A stretch of DNA of 64,000 bases, from assembly GCA_003990705.1 (NCBI GenBank), contig AP018318.1, forward strand, positions 1 through 64,000. The letters are read 5' to 3'. Positions 8,689 to 17,794 of this stretch are shown here, one piece after another (the first letter of the stretch is position 1; the number at the start of each line of letters is the position of its first letter). A model generated the notes under the pieces. It did no database searches and was not told the DNA's origin. It saw only the letters and a program-made list of their open reading frames with translations. Position numbers and translations under genes: made by a program. The stretch is from Nostoc sp. HK-01. GTDB taxonomy: Bacteria; Cyanobacteriota; Cyanobacteriia; Cyanobacteriales; Nostocaceae.

Positions 8689-9291
8689 CTAGTTTTTGGC
8701 TTTGTTTTCTTGAATTAAATGCACAATAGAAGGCACTAAAGAAATAACAATAATTCCACCGATAATTGGCAATAAATATTTATCTATTTGTTCCGCTGGT
8801 AAAGTTTTTCCTAAAAAGAAACCTAACATCGTCATCCCGACAGTCCAAACAAACCCACCGATGAGGTTGTAAAACATAAAAGTCTGGTAGTGCATAGCAC
8901 CTAACCCAGCAACAATGGGCGCAAAAGTCCGTACTATCGGCACAAACCTAGCTAAAACAATAGTTTTTTTGCCATGTTTTTGATAAAATTTTTGCGTTTT
9001 CACGACATGTTTTTTATGAAAAAATAATGAATCTTCTTTCTGAAATAACCTTCTACCAAATCTATGCCCGGTAATATAGCCAATATTGTCACCTAAAACC
9101 GCACAAACAAACGCGCCGATAATTAAAATCCAAATATTCAGCAAATGCTGAGAGGCAACAAATCCTGCGGTAAACAGTAAACTATCACCTGGTAGGAAAA
9201 ACCCGATAAGTAATCCTGATTCAGCAAAAATTATTGCCCATACTCCGAAGTAACCGATTGATTTAATTAACTCTGGTAAGTCAAAATGCAT
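8689..9291 (-). CDS. DedA-family membrane protein (VTT domain)
   Basis: A 200-residue polytopic protein of the DedA/SNARE-associated family, linked in other bacteria to polyprenyl-phosphate or phospholipid flipping and membrane-potential homeostasis. Family marks are the early E-x-G-LLIGFFLPGDSLLF segment, GDNIGYITGHRFGRRLF, and the signature RFVPIVRTFAPIVAGLGAM with conserved arginines. Hydrophobic segments lie at about 12-35, 50-75, 135-160 and 170-190. The start ATG leads directly into MHFDLPELIKSIGYFGVWA. Function in this organism is inferred from family only. Confidence 0.88.
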   Translation of the reverse strand: MHFDLPELIKSIGYFGVWAIIFAESGLLIGFFLPGDSLLFTAGFVASQHLLNIWILIIGAFVCAVLGDNIGYITGHRFGRRLFQKEDSLFFHKKHVVKTQKFYQKHGKKTIVLARFVPIVRTFAPIVAGLGAMHYQTFMFYNLIGGFVWTVGMTMLGFFLGKTLPAEQIDKYLLPIIGGIIVISLVPSIVHLIQENKAKN

Positions 9292-9397
9292 AAAATCTCA
9301 CTTTCTCAAGAATAAGCATTAAATATCTTAGCGTTCAGCAATATTGCTGCATGATGAATATTATGAAGTTTGCGTAAGTTGATCAATTATTTATGTA

Positions 9398-10198
9398 ATG
9401 GAGTTTCAGGCAAAAATGAGCAGATATTGGAAATTAATCCGGTTATTTTGGGCTACTTCCATTGCAGCAGAGATGGAGTATCGGCTTAACTTTGTCGTTG
9501 CTACCCTTACCAGCTTGGGTAATTTAGTTGGAAGTATTTTTGGTTTGTTCTTGTTTTATCGCACTGGTTATACTTTTGCTGGCTGGTCATGGGAAGCTGC
9601 TTTAGTTGTGTTGGGCATTTTTACCATACTGCAAGGCTTTTCGGCGACATTTTTGGCTCCTAACTTAAATAAAATTGTTAGTCATGTCCAGATAGGCACT
9701 TTAGATTTTGTACTCCTCAAACCTATCCGTAGTCAATTTTGGTTATCTACTCATACTCTTTCGCCTTGGGGATTACCGGACATAATTTTCGGCATAATGA
9801 TCATTGGTTATGCAGGTAAACGCCTGGGCTTGGGAATTCAGAACTATCTGCTGAGTGCTGTACCTTTATTATTTGGTTTAGTCATTTTTTATAGCCTGTG
9901 GTTTATGCTGGGAGCCACTAGCATCTGGTTTGTGAAAATTAATAACGCCACTGAAGTATTGCGGGGTTTGTTGGAAGCTGGTAGATATCCAATGGTGGCT
10001 TACCCCGCAGCTTACCGCTTTTTCTTTACCTTTGTTGTACCAGTCACATTTTTGACTACTATTCCAGCAGAAGCAATGCTGGGTCGAGTTCAGTTGAGTT
10101 GGGTGATAGGTGCGATGGTGTTAGCAATTGTTTTATTTTGGCTTTCTACTAAATTTTGGCGGTTTGCTTTGCGTTTTTATACGAGTGCTTCAAGTTAG
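9398..10198 (+). CDS. ABC-2 type transporter permease (DUF990-like)
   Basis: A 266-residue permease with about six membrane segments, resembling the ABC-2 group that includes DUF990 proteins. Typical features are the amphipathic N-terminal RYWKLIRLFWATSIAAEMEY, the central GTLDFVLLKPI motif, and a C-terminal PAEAMLG. No ATPase gene adjoins it, so its partner must be encoded elsewhere. The ATG at 9416 (MSRYWKL) is an alternative start with a better upstream GGAG. Substrate unknown. The following regulator and kinase genes are 117 bp away on the same strand. Confidence 0.8.
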   Translation: MEFQAKMSRYWKLIRLFWATSIAAEMEYRLNFVVATLTSLGNLVGSIFGLFLFYRTGYTFAGWSWEAALVVLGIFTILQGFSATFLAPNLNKIVSHVQIGTLDFVLLKPIRSQFWLSTHTLSPWGLPDIIFGIMIIGYAGKRLGLGIQNYLLSAVPLLFGLVIFYSLWFMLGATSIWFVKINNATEVLRGLLEAGRYPMVAYPAAYRFFFTFVVPVTFLTTIPAEAMLGRVQLSWVIGAMVLAIVLFWLSTKFWRFALRFYTSASS

Positions 10199-10315
10199 CA
10201 CTGTGAGCAAATAGCCCAATTTGAATTGCGATCGCTAACCTGTAACTACAGAAGGATGTCAAACTTAGCACAAACTATCCAAGCTAGAATTAAAAGTTAA
10301 CTTTAGAAAGGAAAA

Positions 10316-10693
10316 ATGCCCCATATTCTACTCGTAGATGATGAAGCAGCCCTGTGTGACAGTCTCACCTACACATTACAAAAAGAAGGCTACACGGTGA
10401 CGACAGCTGCCGATGGGCATAGTGCGATAAAACAGTTTCATAAACAAGTACCTGATGTAATCTTGCTCGATATCATGCTACCGGAAGTTAGCGGTATGGA
10501 GGTTTGCTGGCGGATTCGAGCTTTTTCTGATGTACCAATTGTCATGCTTACTGCTAAAGATCAAGATATAGATAAAATTTGGGGTTTAGAAGCAGGGGCG
10601 GATGATTATGTGACTAAACCATTCAACACCCGCGAACTACTAGCACGAATTAAAGCAGTGCTACGCCGTCGTTCTGGAGAAAAGCCTTCATGA
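10316..10693 (+). CDS. Receiver-only response regulator (OmpR-type receiver)
   Basis: A CheY-like receiver of 125 residues with acidic pocket DDEAA (9-11), phospho-acceptor D52 in [13 protein letters not shown], conserved T near 79 (MLTAKD), and K101 in VTKPF. It ends at [14 protein letters not shown], exactly where an OmpR family protein would continue into its DNA-binding domain. That domain is absent. The start ATG follows AGAAAGGA. The stop overlaps the next kinase start by ATGA (10690-10693), so the two are translationally coupled and form a cognate pair. With no effector domain, it probably acts by protein contact or in a phosphorelay. Confidence 0.9.
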   Translation: MPHILLVDDEAALCDSLTYTLQKEGYTVTTAADGHSAIKQFHKQVPDVILLDIMLPEVSGMEVCWRIRAFSDVPIVMLTAKDQDIDKIWGLEAGADDYVTKPFNTRELLARIKAVLRRRSGEKPS

Positions 10694-12111
10694 CAGGCTG
10701 GAGACCACGGATTAAATTAAATACAATTCATGCCAAGCTGTTAGCCACTTACCTCATGCTGACGGCTTTTGGTACATCACTGATGGCTGGTTATATTTTG
10801 TGGTCGTTCCATGCGTACTTTATGCAGACACGGCAGACGGATTTAGAAAACTGGACAAGTGCATTGAGTGAAAGCGTTGCAGATGCGCTGGAAGAAAAGG
10901 ATATTTCACGGGTAAAACTACTGGTACAACGCTATGGCGCACCACAGACAGTAACGTTGCGTGTTTTTAATAAAAAAGGTAGTCTCATCGCCACTTCTGA
11001 CCCCAAATTAGATCAAAAAGTGACAAATTGGTACAAAGTGCCAGGAATGCAGCAAGCTTTCCAAAATTATGCGGCGCAAGGAGTGGCTAAAGGAGTTTTA
11101 AGCAATGAAGATCGCCTTTTTATTGCGAGGCCAATTCAGCGTCGAGGTCAATTATTGGGTGTCTTGCGAATGTCCATCACCTTGGAACAGTTTCAGCGCC
11201 AGTTTTTAACTGTAATTTGGAGTGTTTTAGGAACTCTCGCAGTGACAATCTTGTTATGTGCATTAATTAGCAGTCGTTTTGCACGCAGTCTGTCAAAACC
11301 GATTGAAATTATGCGTAACTTTGCGATTCGCTTGGGTAGTGGTCATTTTGGTGACAAATTAATTATCCAGCAAAATAATGAGTTAGATCAGTTAGCCGCA
11401 GAACTTAACCGGATGAGTGAAAGGTTAGCTTCTTTAGACCAAGAACGTCGGGTATTTTTAGCCAATGTCTCCCATGAATTACGCACACCTATTAGTAATG
11501 TCCAGGTAACAGTTGACGCACTCAAAAGTGGTGCTTACGAAGAAGCAGAATTACGCGATCGCTTTTTCCATACTATCGAAAGTGAAACTAAACGTTTATC
11601 ACGTTTAATTCATGACTTGCTAGATTTAGGACGCTTAGAAGCAGGAGTCACAGAATTAGAAAAGCAATTAATTTCTTTGCGGGGGTTGATTAACCGTGCG
11701 GTGAATGCAGTAGAACCACGAATGCAGGCTGTAGCCGTAACTGTGCAAATCAATGTCGCAGAACTACAACTGCAAGGTGATCCAGAAAGATTATTACAGG
11801 CGATTCTCAATTTATTAGATAATGCCATCAAACACTCACATCCAGATTCTCAAGTGTTGATATCTGGGTTTAGTGAAGGAAAAAAAGCAATTATTCAAAT
11901 TCAAGACCAGGGTAGGGGCATTAATGACAATGATTTACCCCGGATTTTTGAGCAATTTTATACCACAGACCCTTCACGTAAAGGTAGTGGTAATGGATTA
12001 GGACTGGCGATCGCTAAACGCATTATCGAAGCTCATAAAGGTAGTATCACCGCCAGCAGTACCTTGAATCAAGGGGCAACCTTTACCATTAGCTTACCTC
12101 TGCAAGGATAA
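10690..12111 (+). CDS. Membrane sensor histidine kinase
   Basis: A kinase of 473 residues: membrane segment 1 at about 18-38, a periplasmic sensor region to about 165, membrane segment 2 at about 172-195, and HAMP at 195-250. The dimerisation/phosphoacceptor domain follows with H262 in [11 protein letters not shown], then the HATPase domain with N-box [10 protein letters not shown], the G1 motif DQGRGI and [12 protein letters not shown]. All catalytic motifs are intact. Its start overlaps the receiver gene by 4 bp. The ligand of the sensor region is unknown. Confidence 0.92.
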   Translation: MTGWRPRIKLNTIHAKLLATYLMLTAFGTSLMAGYILWSFHAYFMQTRQTDLENWTSALSESVADALEEKDISRVKLLVQRYGAPQTVTLRVFNKKGSLIATSDPKLDQKVTNWYKVPGMQQAFQNYAAQGVAKGVLSNEDRLFIARPIQRRGQLLGVLRMSITLEQFQRQFLTVIWSVLGTLAVTILLCALISSRFARSLSKPIEIMRNFAIRLGSGHFGDKLIIQQNNELDQLAAELNRMSERLASLDQERRVFLANVSHELRTPISNVQVTVDALKSGAYEEAELRDRFFHTIESETKRLSRLIHDLLDLGRLEAGVTELEKQLISLRGLINRAVNAVEPRMQAVAVTVQINVAELQLQGDPERLLQAILNLLDNAIKHSHPDSQVLISGFSEGKKAIIQIQDQGRGINDNDLPRIFEQFYTTDPSRKGSGNGLGLAIAKRIIEAHKGSITASSTLNQGATFTISLPLQG

Positions 12112-12394
12112 TCTCATATTAATTCTCAAAATCAAATCACAAAATAGAATGCTTTTTTAGGGAAAATTACAGCAATTACTATTGGGCAATATGCAAGTAC
12201 TAAGTAAGTACGGTTATTGCGATCGTTCCTTGTTATAAAACCGAACCTCTAAGATTTCAATTTTGATATAACTTGTAATTAAGAAGCTTGAGATTAAGCT
12301 TTAATCATTTCAAAAATTCAACTATTACGGACTCACTAAAAAGCTTAAATTTAAGCTTCAATATCCCAAATGTTGCATCTTAGAGGTGACAGAT
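12112..12394. other. Spacer upstream of hsp20
   Basis: AT-rich, with no gene. It holds several AAGCTT/TTAAGCTT repeats and a near-palindromic AAGCTTAAATTTAAGCTT at 12340-12357, about 40 bp before the hsp20 start. That could be an operator or a thermo-sensitive leader structure. I see no CIRCE inverted repeat. Confidence 0.4.
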
Positions 12395-12862
12395 ATGGCA
12401 CTTATTCGCTGGGAACCATTTCGTGATATTGAACGCCTAGAACCATTCCGCGAAATAGAAACTCTACAACGGCGAATGAATCGTCTGTTTGATAGATTAG
12501 CTCCTACAGATGGTGGTGAAACAACAGCATTTAATTTTGTCCCTGCTGCTGAATTAGAAGAAACAGATGAAGCAATTCATCTGCGTCTAGAAGTACCTGG
12601 TTTAGAAGCAAAAGATATGAATGTAGAAGTTACACCAGAAGCCGTTTCGATTAGTGGTGAACGTAAGTCGGAAACTAAAACAGAAGAAAAAGGCATAAGT
12701 CGTTCTGAATTCCGTTATGGCAGATTTCAAAGGATTATTCCGTTACCTTCTTTAGTTCAAAACGACAAAGTACAAGCTGAATATAAAGATGGGATTCTCC
12801 GTTTAACTTTGCCAAAATCTGAAGCGGAAAAACAAAAAGTTGTTAAGGTAAATCTCGGTTAA
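12395..12862 (+). CDS. hspA: Small heat-shock protein (Hsp20/alpha-crystallin)
   Basis: ATP-independent chaperone of about 155 residues that holds unfolding proteins and protects membranes under heat or light stress. The N-terminus MALIRWEPFRDIERLEPFRE is typical of cyanobacterial HspA/Hsp17. The alpha-crystallin domain runs from about 45 to 145 and ends with the A-x-x-x-n-G-v-L-like stretch YKDGILRLTLPKSE. The ATG at 12395 is preferred because GAGGTG lies 7 nt upstream; an upstream GTG at 12386 would overlap that ribosome site. The gene is monocistronic and followed by an inverted repeat. Confidence 0.93.
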   Translation: MALIRWEPFRDIERLEPFREIETLQRRMNRLFDRLAPTDGGETTAFNFVPAAELEETDEAIHLRLEVPGLEAKDMNVEVTPEAVSISGERKSETKTEEKGISRSEFRYGRFQRIIPLPSLVQNDKVQAEYKDGILRLTLPKSEAEKQKVVKVNLG

Positions 12863-12900
12863 TCTGCTAAAGAAACAAGCAGAAATGACCCATAAAGATT

Positions 12901-12955
12901 AGGGTGTAATGGTATAGGGTCTGAGGTAAAATTCACACCCCATACCTTACACCCT
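12901..12955. repeat. Imperfect palindrome after hsp20 (GTGTAAGG family)
   Basis: Left arm 12901-12920 (begins AGGGTGTAATGG) and right arm 12937-12955 pair with one bulge and one mismatch around a 16-nt loop. Its arms resemble intergenic palindromes at about 28590, 45382, 55050 and 58630. It probably ends the hsp20 transcript. Confidence 0.6.
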
Positions 12956-13156
12956 TTGTTTAAACCTAAGAGTTATGTAGTATTATATATTTCTCAAGGC
13001 TGAAATTGTTCATATTTTTAGCTTTAAGGCGTAGATTGTGACAAATTTCGCTTTTTTCAGGAAAAATATCAAAAATTAAATCTCAAGGTAGATAGACGAT
13101 TTAGTAATTCATATAACAATAAAGTATGTAGTGCTTTTTCTGCTCATCCAAGGTAA

Positions 13157-13426
13157 ATGCAGTATGTTATTCAAGCAGTGAAATTAAGCAAGACCGCATT
13201 GCTTAGGCTAACAAAAGCCAGTAAACTGATGCGTGAATTGTGGAAGTTTACTCCTAAGCAACTATTAACTGTGTTCATATTTGCATCTCTTATCGGCAAT
13301 TGTAGAAAAAATCAGCATCAGCCATCAGATTTATTAGCGATCGCATCTACCCTCAAACTAATTACAGAAAAATATTGCCCCAACTTATACCAGCAATATT
13401 TTGCAACAGTGGAGGCACAACCGTGA
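13157..13426 (+). CDS. Small protein coupled to the hybrid kinase, unrecognised
   Basis: An 89-residue basic protein beginning MQYVIQAVKLSKTALLRLTK, with one moderately hydrophobic stretch (about 34-48, PKQLLTVFIFASLIG). I recognise no family. Its reality is supported by context: its TGA stop at 13424-13426 overlaps the GTG start of the kinase by four bases (GTGA), and a GGAGG ribosome site for the kinase lies inside its 3' end. An AAGG precedes its own ATG. It may modulate or help insert the kinase, but this is inference. Confidence 0.55.
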   Translation: MQYVIQAVKLSKTALLRLTKASKLMRELWKFTPKQLLTVFIFASLIGNCRKNQHQPSDLLAIASTLKLITEKYCPNLYQQYFATVEAQP

Positions 13427-16400
13427 CTCATCTAAGGAAGACAGAAATTTCTGAAGATGTGTTTGCGGACGGTGGAGAGATGGGTTCACTGATGCGATCG
13501 CTTGATTGGTCGCAAACGCTCTTAGGTTCCGCATCAACATGGGCGCAAAGTTTAAAAACGGCGGTGAGTATTATTTTGAATTCTCGTTACCCAATGTTTA
13601 TCTGGTGGGGTAAAGAGTATGCTAATCTCTACAACGATGCTTATCGTACGATTCTTGGTGCTAGTAAGCATCCGCAATTTTTAGGACAGTCGGCTCAAGA
13701 TTGCTGGGCAGAAATTTGGGATGTGGTCGGGCCGTTAGCTGATAGCGTGATGAATACGGGTCAGTCTACCTGGTCAGATAATTTGCAGCTGATGATTGAT
13801 CGCTACGGCTACCTCGAAGAAACTTACTTTACTTTCTCCTATAGCCCAATTCGAGATGAAACGGGGGGCGTGGGTGGAGTTTTTTGTGCGGTGATTGAAA
13901 CCACTGAACGGGTAATTAGTGAACGTCGTCTCCGTACACTCAGAGAACTGGCCGCTAACACAGCAGCGACCAAAACAGTAGCCGCAGCTTACACCATTTT
14001 GGCAGAAACACTAGCCCAAAATTTGGCTGATATTCCCTTTGCTCTATTGTATCGAGTGGAATCAGGGGGTACACAAGCACGGTTGGTAGGTATATCTGGG
14101 ATCACACCCGGAACTGGCGCAACTCCTGAGCAAATTGACTTAACCCAAGCTCATGATCCTTGGCATTTGAGCGAAGTTAAGCAGACAAAGCAAGCCAAAT
14201 TAATTCAGAATTTGCCTTCAGAAATTGGTATTAATTCTGCATCATCAGCGTTAGTTATGCCTATTGCCCAATCAGGTAAAGCAGAATTAGCCGCCATAGT
14301 TATATTAGGCATTAGTCGGCAACGAGCATTTGATGATGAATACGAAGGATTTTTTGATTTAGTCGCTAATAATATTGCCACAGCGATCGCCAATGCTGAT
14401 GCTTACGAAGCAGAACGTCAACGTGCCGAAGCATTAGCAGAATTAGACAGGGCAAAAACAACATTTTTTAGTAATATTACTCATGAGTTTCGTACCCCCC
14501 TAGCCTTGATGCTAGGGCCATTAGAAGAAACTTTAGCAAATCCTGGTGGGCCGTTGCCGAGCGATCGCCAAAAACTCGAAATTGCCCATCGTAATTCTCT
14601 CCGTTTACTCAAGCTAGTCAATACTCTACTAGATTTTTCCCGCATTGAAGCCGGGCGAATGCAAGCCCAATACCAGCCAACTGACCTCGCAATCTTAACT
14701 GCTGATTTGGCTGCGGTATTTCGGTCAGCAATTGAACAAGCCGGCATCCGTTATTTAGTCAACTGTTCCCCTTTGCCAGAAGCAATTTATGTTGACCACC
14801 AAATGTGGGAAAAAATAGTCCTGAACTTGCTATCCAATGCTTTTAAATTTACCTTTACTGGGGAAATTTATCTGGACTTGCGCTATTGCCAAGATCATAT
14901 CGAACTGGAAGTGCGAGACACAGGTATAGGTATTCCCGCTGAAGAATTACCCCGCATATTTGAGCGATTTCATCGAGTTCCCACCGCTAAAGGACGCACC
15001 TATGAAGGTTCTGGGATTGGGCTATCTTTAATTCAAGAACTAGTCAAACTGCATCAAGGCACAATTACAGTTACTAGTATTGTTAATCGCGGCACCAGCT
15101 TTATTATCTCCATTCCTACGGGATGTGATCACTTACCAAGCGATCGCATCTCTGGTATGACAAACACATCCATACTATCCCCAACAATTCAAGCCAGCGC
15201 CACCTATATTGCCGAAGCACTACGCTGGCTACCAGAAGAAAGCAACAGAGACGAAGAATCAAGTCTATTACCTGTCACCTGTCACTTATCACCTTCATCT
15301 CTCCGCATTCTCTTAGTTGACGATAATGCAGATATGCGCGATTACGTGCAGCGTTTATTAAGTCTGCAATATGAAGTTGAGACAGTAGGGGATGGAATAG
15401 CCGCTTTAGCATCTATTCGCCAAAAAATGCCTGATATTGTGCTGACAGACATTATGATGCCAAAACTCGACGGTTTTGGTTTGTTACAAGAGCTAAGAGC
15501 CAATCCTGAAACTCAAACTTTGCCAGTAATTCTGCTTTCGGCCCGAGCCGAAGAAGAATCTTGTGTGGCCGGATTAAACATTGGGGCAGACGATTATTTA
15601 ATTAAACCTTTCTCTGTCAAGGAGCTATTAGCACGGGTTGATGCTAACCTGAAAATGGCAAAAATCCGCCAAGAACTTGCTCACTACGAGCAGCGATTAC
15701 GCCTGGAAGCGGAGACAGCCCGCAATCAAATTGCTACCATTCTCGAAAGTATTACTGATGCTTTTGTAGCTTTTGACCACGAATGGCGTTACACCTACGT
15801 CAATGAGCAAGCTACAAGGTTATTGCAGAAAACCCGCGAACAATTATTAGGTAAGCACGTTTGGCAAGAAGTATTTCCTGAAATAGTCGGAATGCTAAGT
15901 TACCAAGAACTTCACCGTGCTATTAATCAACAAGTTGCTGTTGTCTTAGAGGAATTTATTGAGCCTATAGGTAAGTGGCTAGAAATTCATGCCTATCCTT
16001 CACCTGATGGACTGGCTGTTTATTTCCGAAACATTACAGAACGTAAGCAATCAGAGTCAGCTTTGCGCCAAAGTGAGGAACGTTATCGTTCACTAGTGGC
16101 TGCAACATCAGCAGTCGTTTGGATGACTAATCCTTTCGGTGAATTTATTGATCTCCAGCCGTCTTGGGAAGAATACACAGGTCAAAGTTGGAATGATTAT
16201 GCTGGCTGGGGTTGGCTGCAAATGATTCACCCAGAGGATCAAGAACAAGTTCAAAAACAATGGCAACAAGCACTGGCTGAGAAAACATTCTACGAAATAG
16301 AATCACGATTGTGGCATCATTCCACTAGTGAATATCGTTATATGATTACTCGTGCTGTTCCCATCCTCAATGGCGATGGTTTAATCCGAGAATGGATTGG

Positions 16401-17625
16401 CACAAACACAGATATCAACGATGCCTATCAGCAAGCTACGCAACGCAAACAAGTTGAAGAAGAACGCAATAACTTACTTTATCGTGAGCAAGTCGCACGC
16501 GCCCAAGCAGAAGAAGCAAACCGAGTTAAGGATGAATTTTTAGCCATTCTGTCTCACGAACTGCGTTCACCGCTGAACCCCATCTTAGGTTGGTCAAGAT
16601 TGCTGCAAACTCAAAAATTAAATGCAGCCAAAACTGCCGAGGCTCTAGCAACAATTGAGCGTAATGCTAAATTACAAACTCAACTTATAGACGATTTGTT
16701 AGATGTCTCGCGGATATTACGCGGTAAACTCAACTTGAATGTAGCGCCAGTTGATTTATCATTCATTATTGAGTCGGCAATAGAAACGATGCGAACTGCT
16801 GCTGTTGCTAAATCAATTGTGGTTCAAACTCAGTTAGAACATTTAGGACAAGTTGCTGGCGACTCGGCGCGGTTACAACAGATAGTTTGGAATTTACTTT
16901 CCAATGCGATTAAGTTTACCCCAGATAATGGGCTTGTGTCAATTCAGTTACAACGAGTTGGCAAATATGCTCAAATTACTGTAAGTGATACTGGCAAAGG
17001 TATCGAGCCAGAGTTTTTACCGTTCGTTTTTGACTATTTTCGCCAAGCTGATGCTTCCATCACACGCAAATTTGGTGGTTTAGGGCTAGGACTGGCGATC
17101 GTGCGGCACTTAGTCGAATTGCATGGAGGAACAGTGAATGTGACTAGTCCTGGTGAAGGATTAGGGTCAACTTTCACAGTAATGTTGCCCTTATTGCCTG
17201 TGCAGTCACAAAAACAGCCGGAAACTCAATCTAGTAATCTGGTATTAGATTTGACGGGAGTGCGCGTTTTAGTTGTTGAGGATGATGAGGACTCCCGCGA
17301 CTTTTTAGTGTTTACATTAGAAGAATATGGTGCGACAGTTATGGCTGCTGCAAATGCAGCCACAGGCTTTGAAATATTGCCAGAATTTCAGCCAGATGTG
17401 TTAATCAGTGATATTGGGATGCCTTTGGAAGATGGCTACAGTTTGATTCGCAGAATCCGAAGATGGGAAGCCACACAGGGCAGAAAAATTCCGGCGATCG
17501 CACTTACCGCCTACGCTAAAAATGAAGACACCCAACAAGCCTTAGCCGCAGGTTTTCACAAGCATCTTGCTAAACCAATAGAACCAGTACAGTTAGCCAC
17601 GGCTGTTGTCAGTCTGCTGGGATAA
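13423..17625 (+). CDS. Large double hybrid histidine kinase (PAS-GAF-HK-REC-PAS-PAS-HK-REC)
   Basis: A soluble multidomain kinase of 1400 residues from GTG 13423. In order: a PAS-like domain (about 20-150), GAF-like (160-325), first kinase with H354 in ITHEFRTPLA and N-box NLLSNAFKF near 468, and first receiver (628-745) with D676 in IVLTDIMMP. Then come two PAS domains (about 770-880 and 885-1005), a second kinase with H1045 in LSHELRSPLNP and N-box near 1157, and a second receiver (1281-1398) with D1330. No membrane segment is visible. Two full kinase/receiver modules in one chain suggest an internal phosphorelay. GGAGG six nt upstream and a GTGA overlap with the preceding ORF decide the start. 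An ATG at 13375 in frame is a worse choice. Confidence 0.9.
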   Translation: MTHLRKTEISEDVFADGGEMGSLMRSLDWSQTLLGSASTWAQSLKTAVSIILNSRYPMFIWWGKEYANLYNDAYRTILGASKHPQFLGQSAQDCWAEIWDVVGPLADSVMNTGQSTWSDNLQLMIDRYGYLEETYFTFSYSPIRDETGGVGGVFCAVIETTERVISERRLRTLRELAANTAATKTVAAAYTILAETLAQNLADIPFALLYRVESGGTQARLVGISGITPGTGATPEQIDLTQAHDPWHLSEVKQTKQAKLIQNLPSEIGINSASSALVMPIAQSGKAELAAIVILGISRQRAFDDEYEGFFDLVANNIATAIANADAYEAERQRAEALAELDRAKTTFFSNITHEFRTPLALMLGPLEETLANPGGPLPSDRQKLEIAHRNSLRLLKLVNTLLDFSRIEAGRMQAQYQPTDLAILTADLAAVFRSAIEQAGIRYLVNCSPLPEAIYVDHQMWEKIVLNLLSNAFKFTFTGEIYLDLRYCQDHIELEVRDTGIGIPAEELPRIFERFHRVPTAKGRTYEGSGIGLSLIQELVKLHQGTITVTSIVNRGTSFIISIPTGCDHLPSDRISGMTNTSILSPTIQASATYIAEALRWLPEESNRDEESSLLPVTCHLSPSSLRILLVDDNADMRDYVQRLLSLQYEVETVGDGIAALASIRQKMPDIVLTDIMMPKLDGFGLLQELRANPETQTLPVILLSARAEEESCVAGLNIGADDYLIKPFSVKELLARVDANLKMAKIRQELAHYEQRLRLEAETARNQIATILESITDAFVAFDHEWRYTYVNEQATRLLQKTREQLLGKHVWQEVFPEIVGMLSYQELHRAINQQVAVVLEEFIEPIGKWLEIHAYPSPDGLAVYFRNITERKQSESALRQSEERYRSLVAATSAVVWMTNPFGEFIDLQPSWEEYTGQSWNDYAGWGWLQMIHPEDQEQVQKQWQQALAEKTFYEIESRLWHHSTSEYRYMITRAVPILNGDGLIREWIGTNTDINDAYQQATQRKQVEEERNNLLYREQVARAQAEEANRVKDEFLAILSHELRSPLNPILGWSRLLQTQKLNAAKTAEALATIERNAKLQTQLIDDLLDVSRILRGKLNLNVAPVDLSFIIESAIETMRTAAVAKSIVVQTQLEHLGQVAGDSARLQQIVWNLLSNAIKFTPDNGLVSIQLQRVGKYAQITVSDTGKGIEPEFLPFVFDYFRQADASITRKFGGLGLGLAIVRHLVELHGGTVNVTSPGEGLGSTFTVMLPLLPVQSQKQPETQSSNLVLDLTGVRVLVVEDDEDSRDFLVFTLEEYGATVMAAANAATGFEILPEFQPDVLISDIGMPLEDGYSLIRRIRRWEATQGRKIPAIALTAYAKNEDTQQALAAGFHKHLAKPIEPVQLATAVVSLLG

Positions 17626-17740
17626 ATCTTCTATATCTCTGTGGTTCGTTTGAGCCAGAAAATCTGAACTATATCCAATTATGGTGCATTGCTCTAGGCT
17701 ACAACACACCCTACCGAATGAAGTTCATGCAAGAGCATCC

Positions 17741-17781
17741 CGCGTATGTAAAAAAGTAAAAACTTACCCCCTACATACGCG
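17741..17781. terminator. Hairpin between convergent kinase and sps genes
   Basis: Arms CGCGTATGTA (17741-17750) and TACATACGCG (17772-17781) are perfect complements with a 21-nt loop. It lies between two converging genes and may stop both transcripts. Confidence 0.5.
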
Positions 17782-17794
17782 TGAAACTGAAAAA

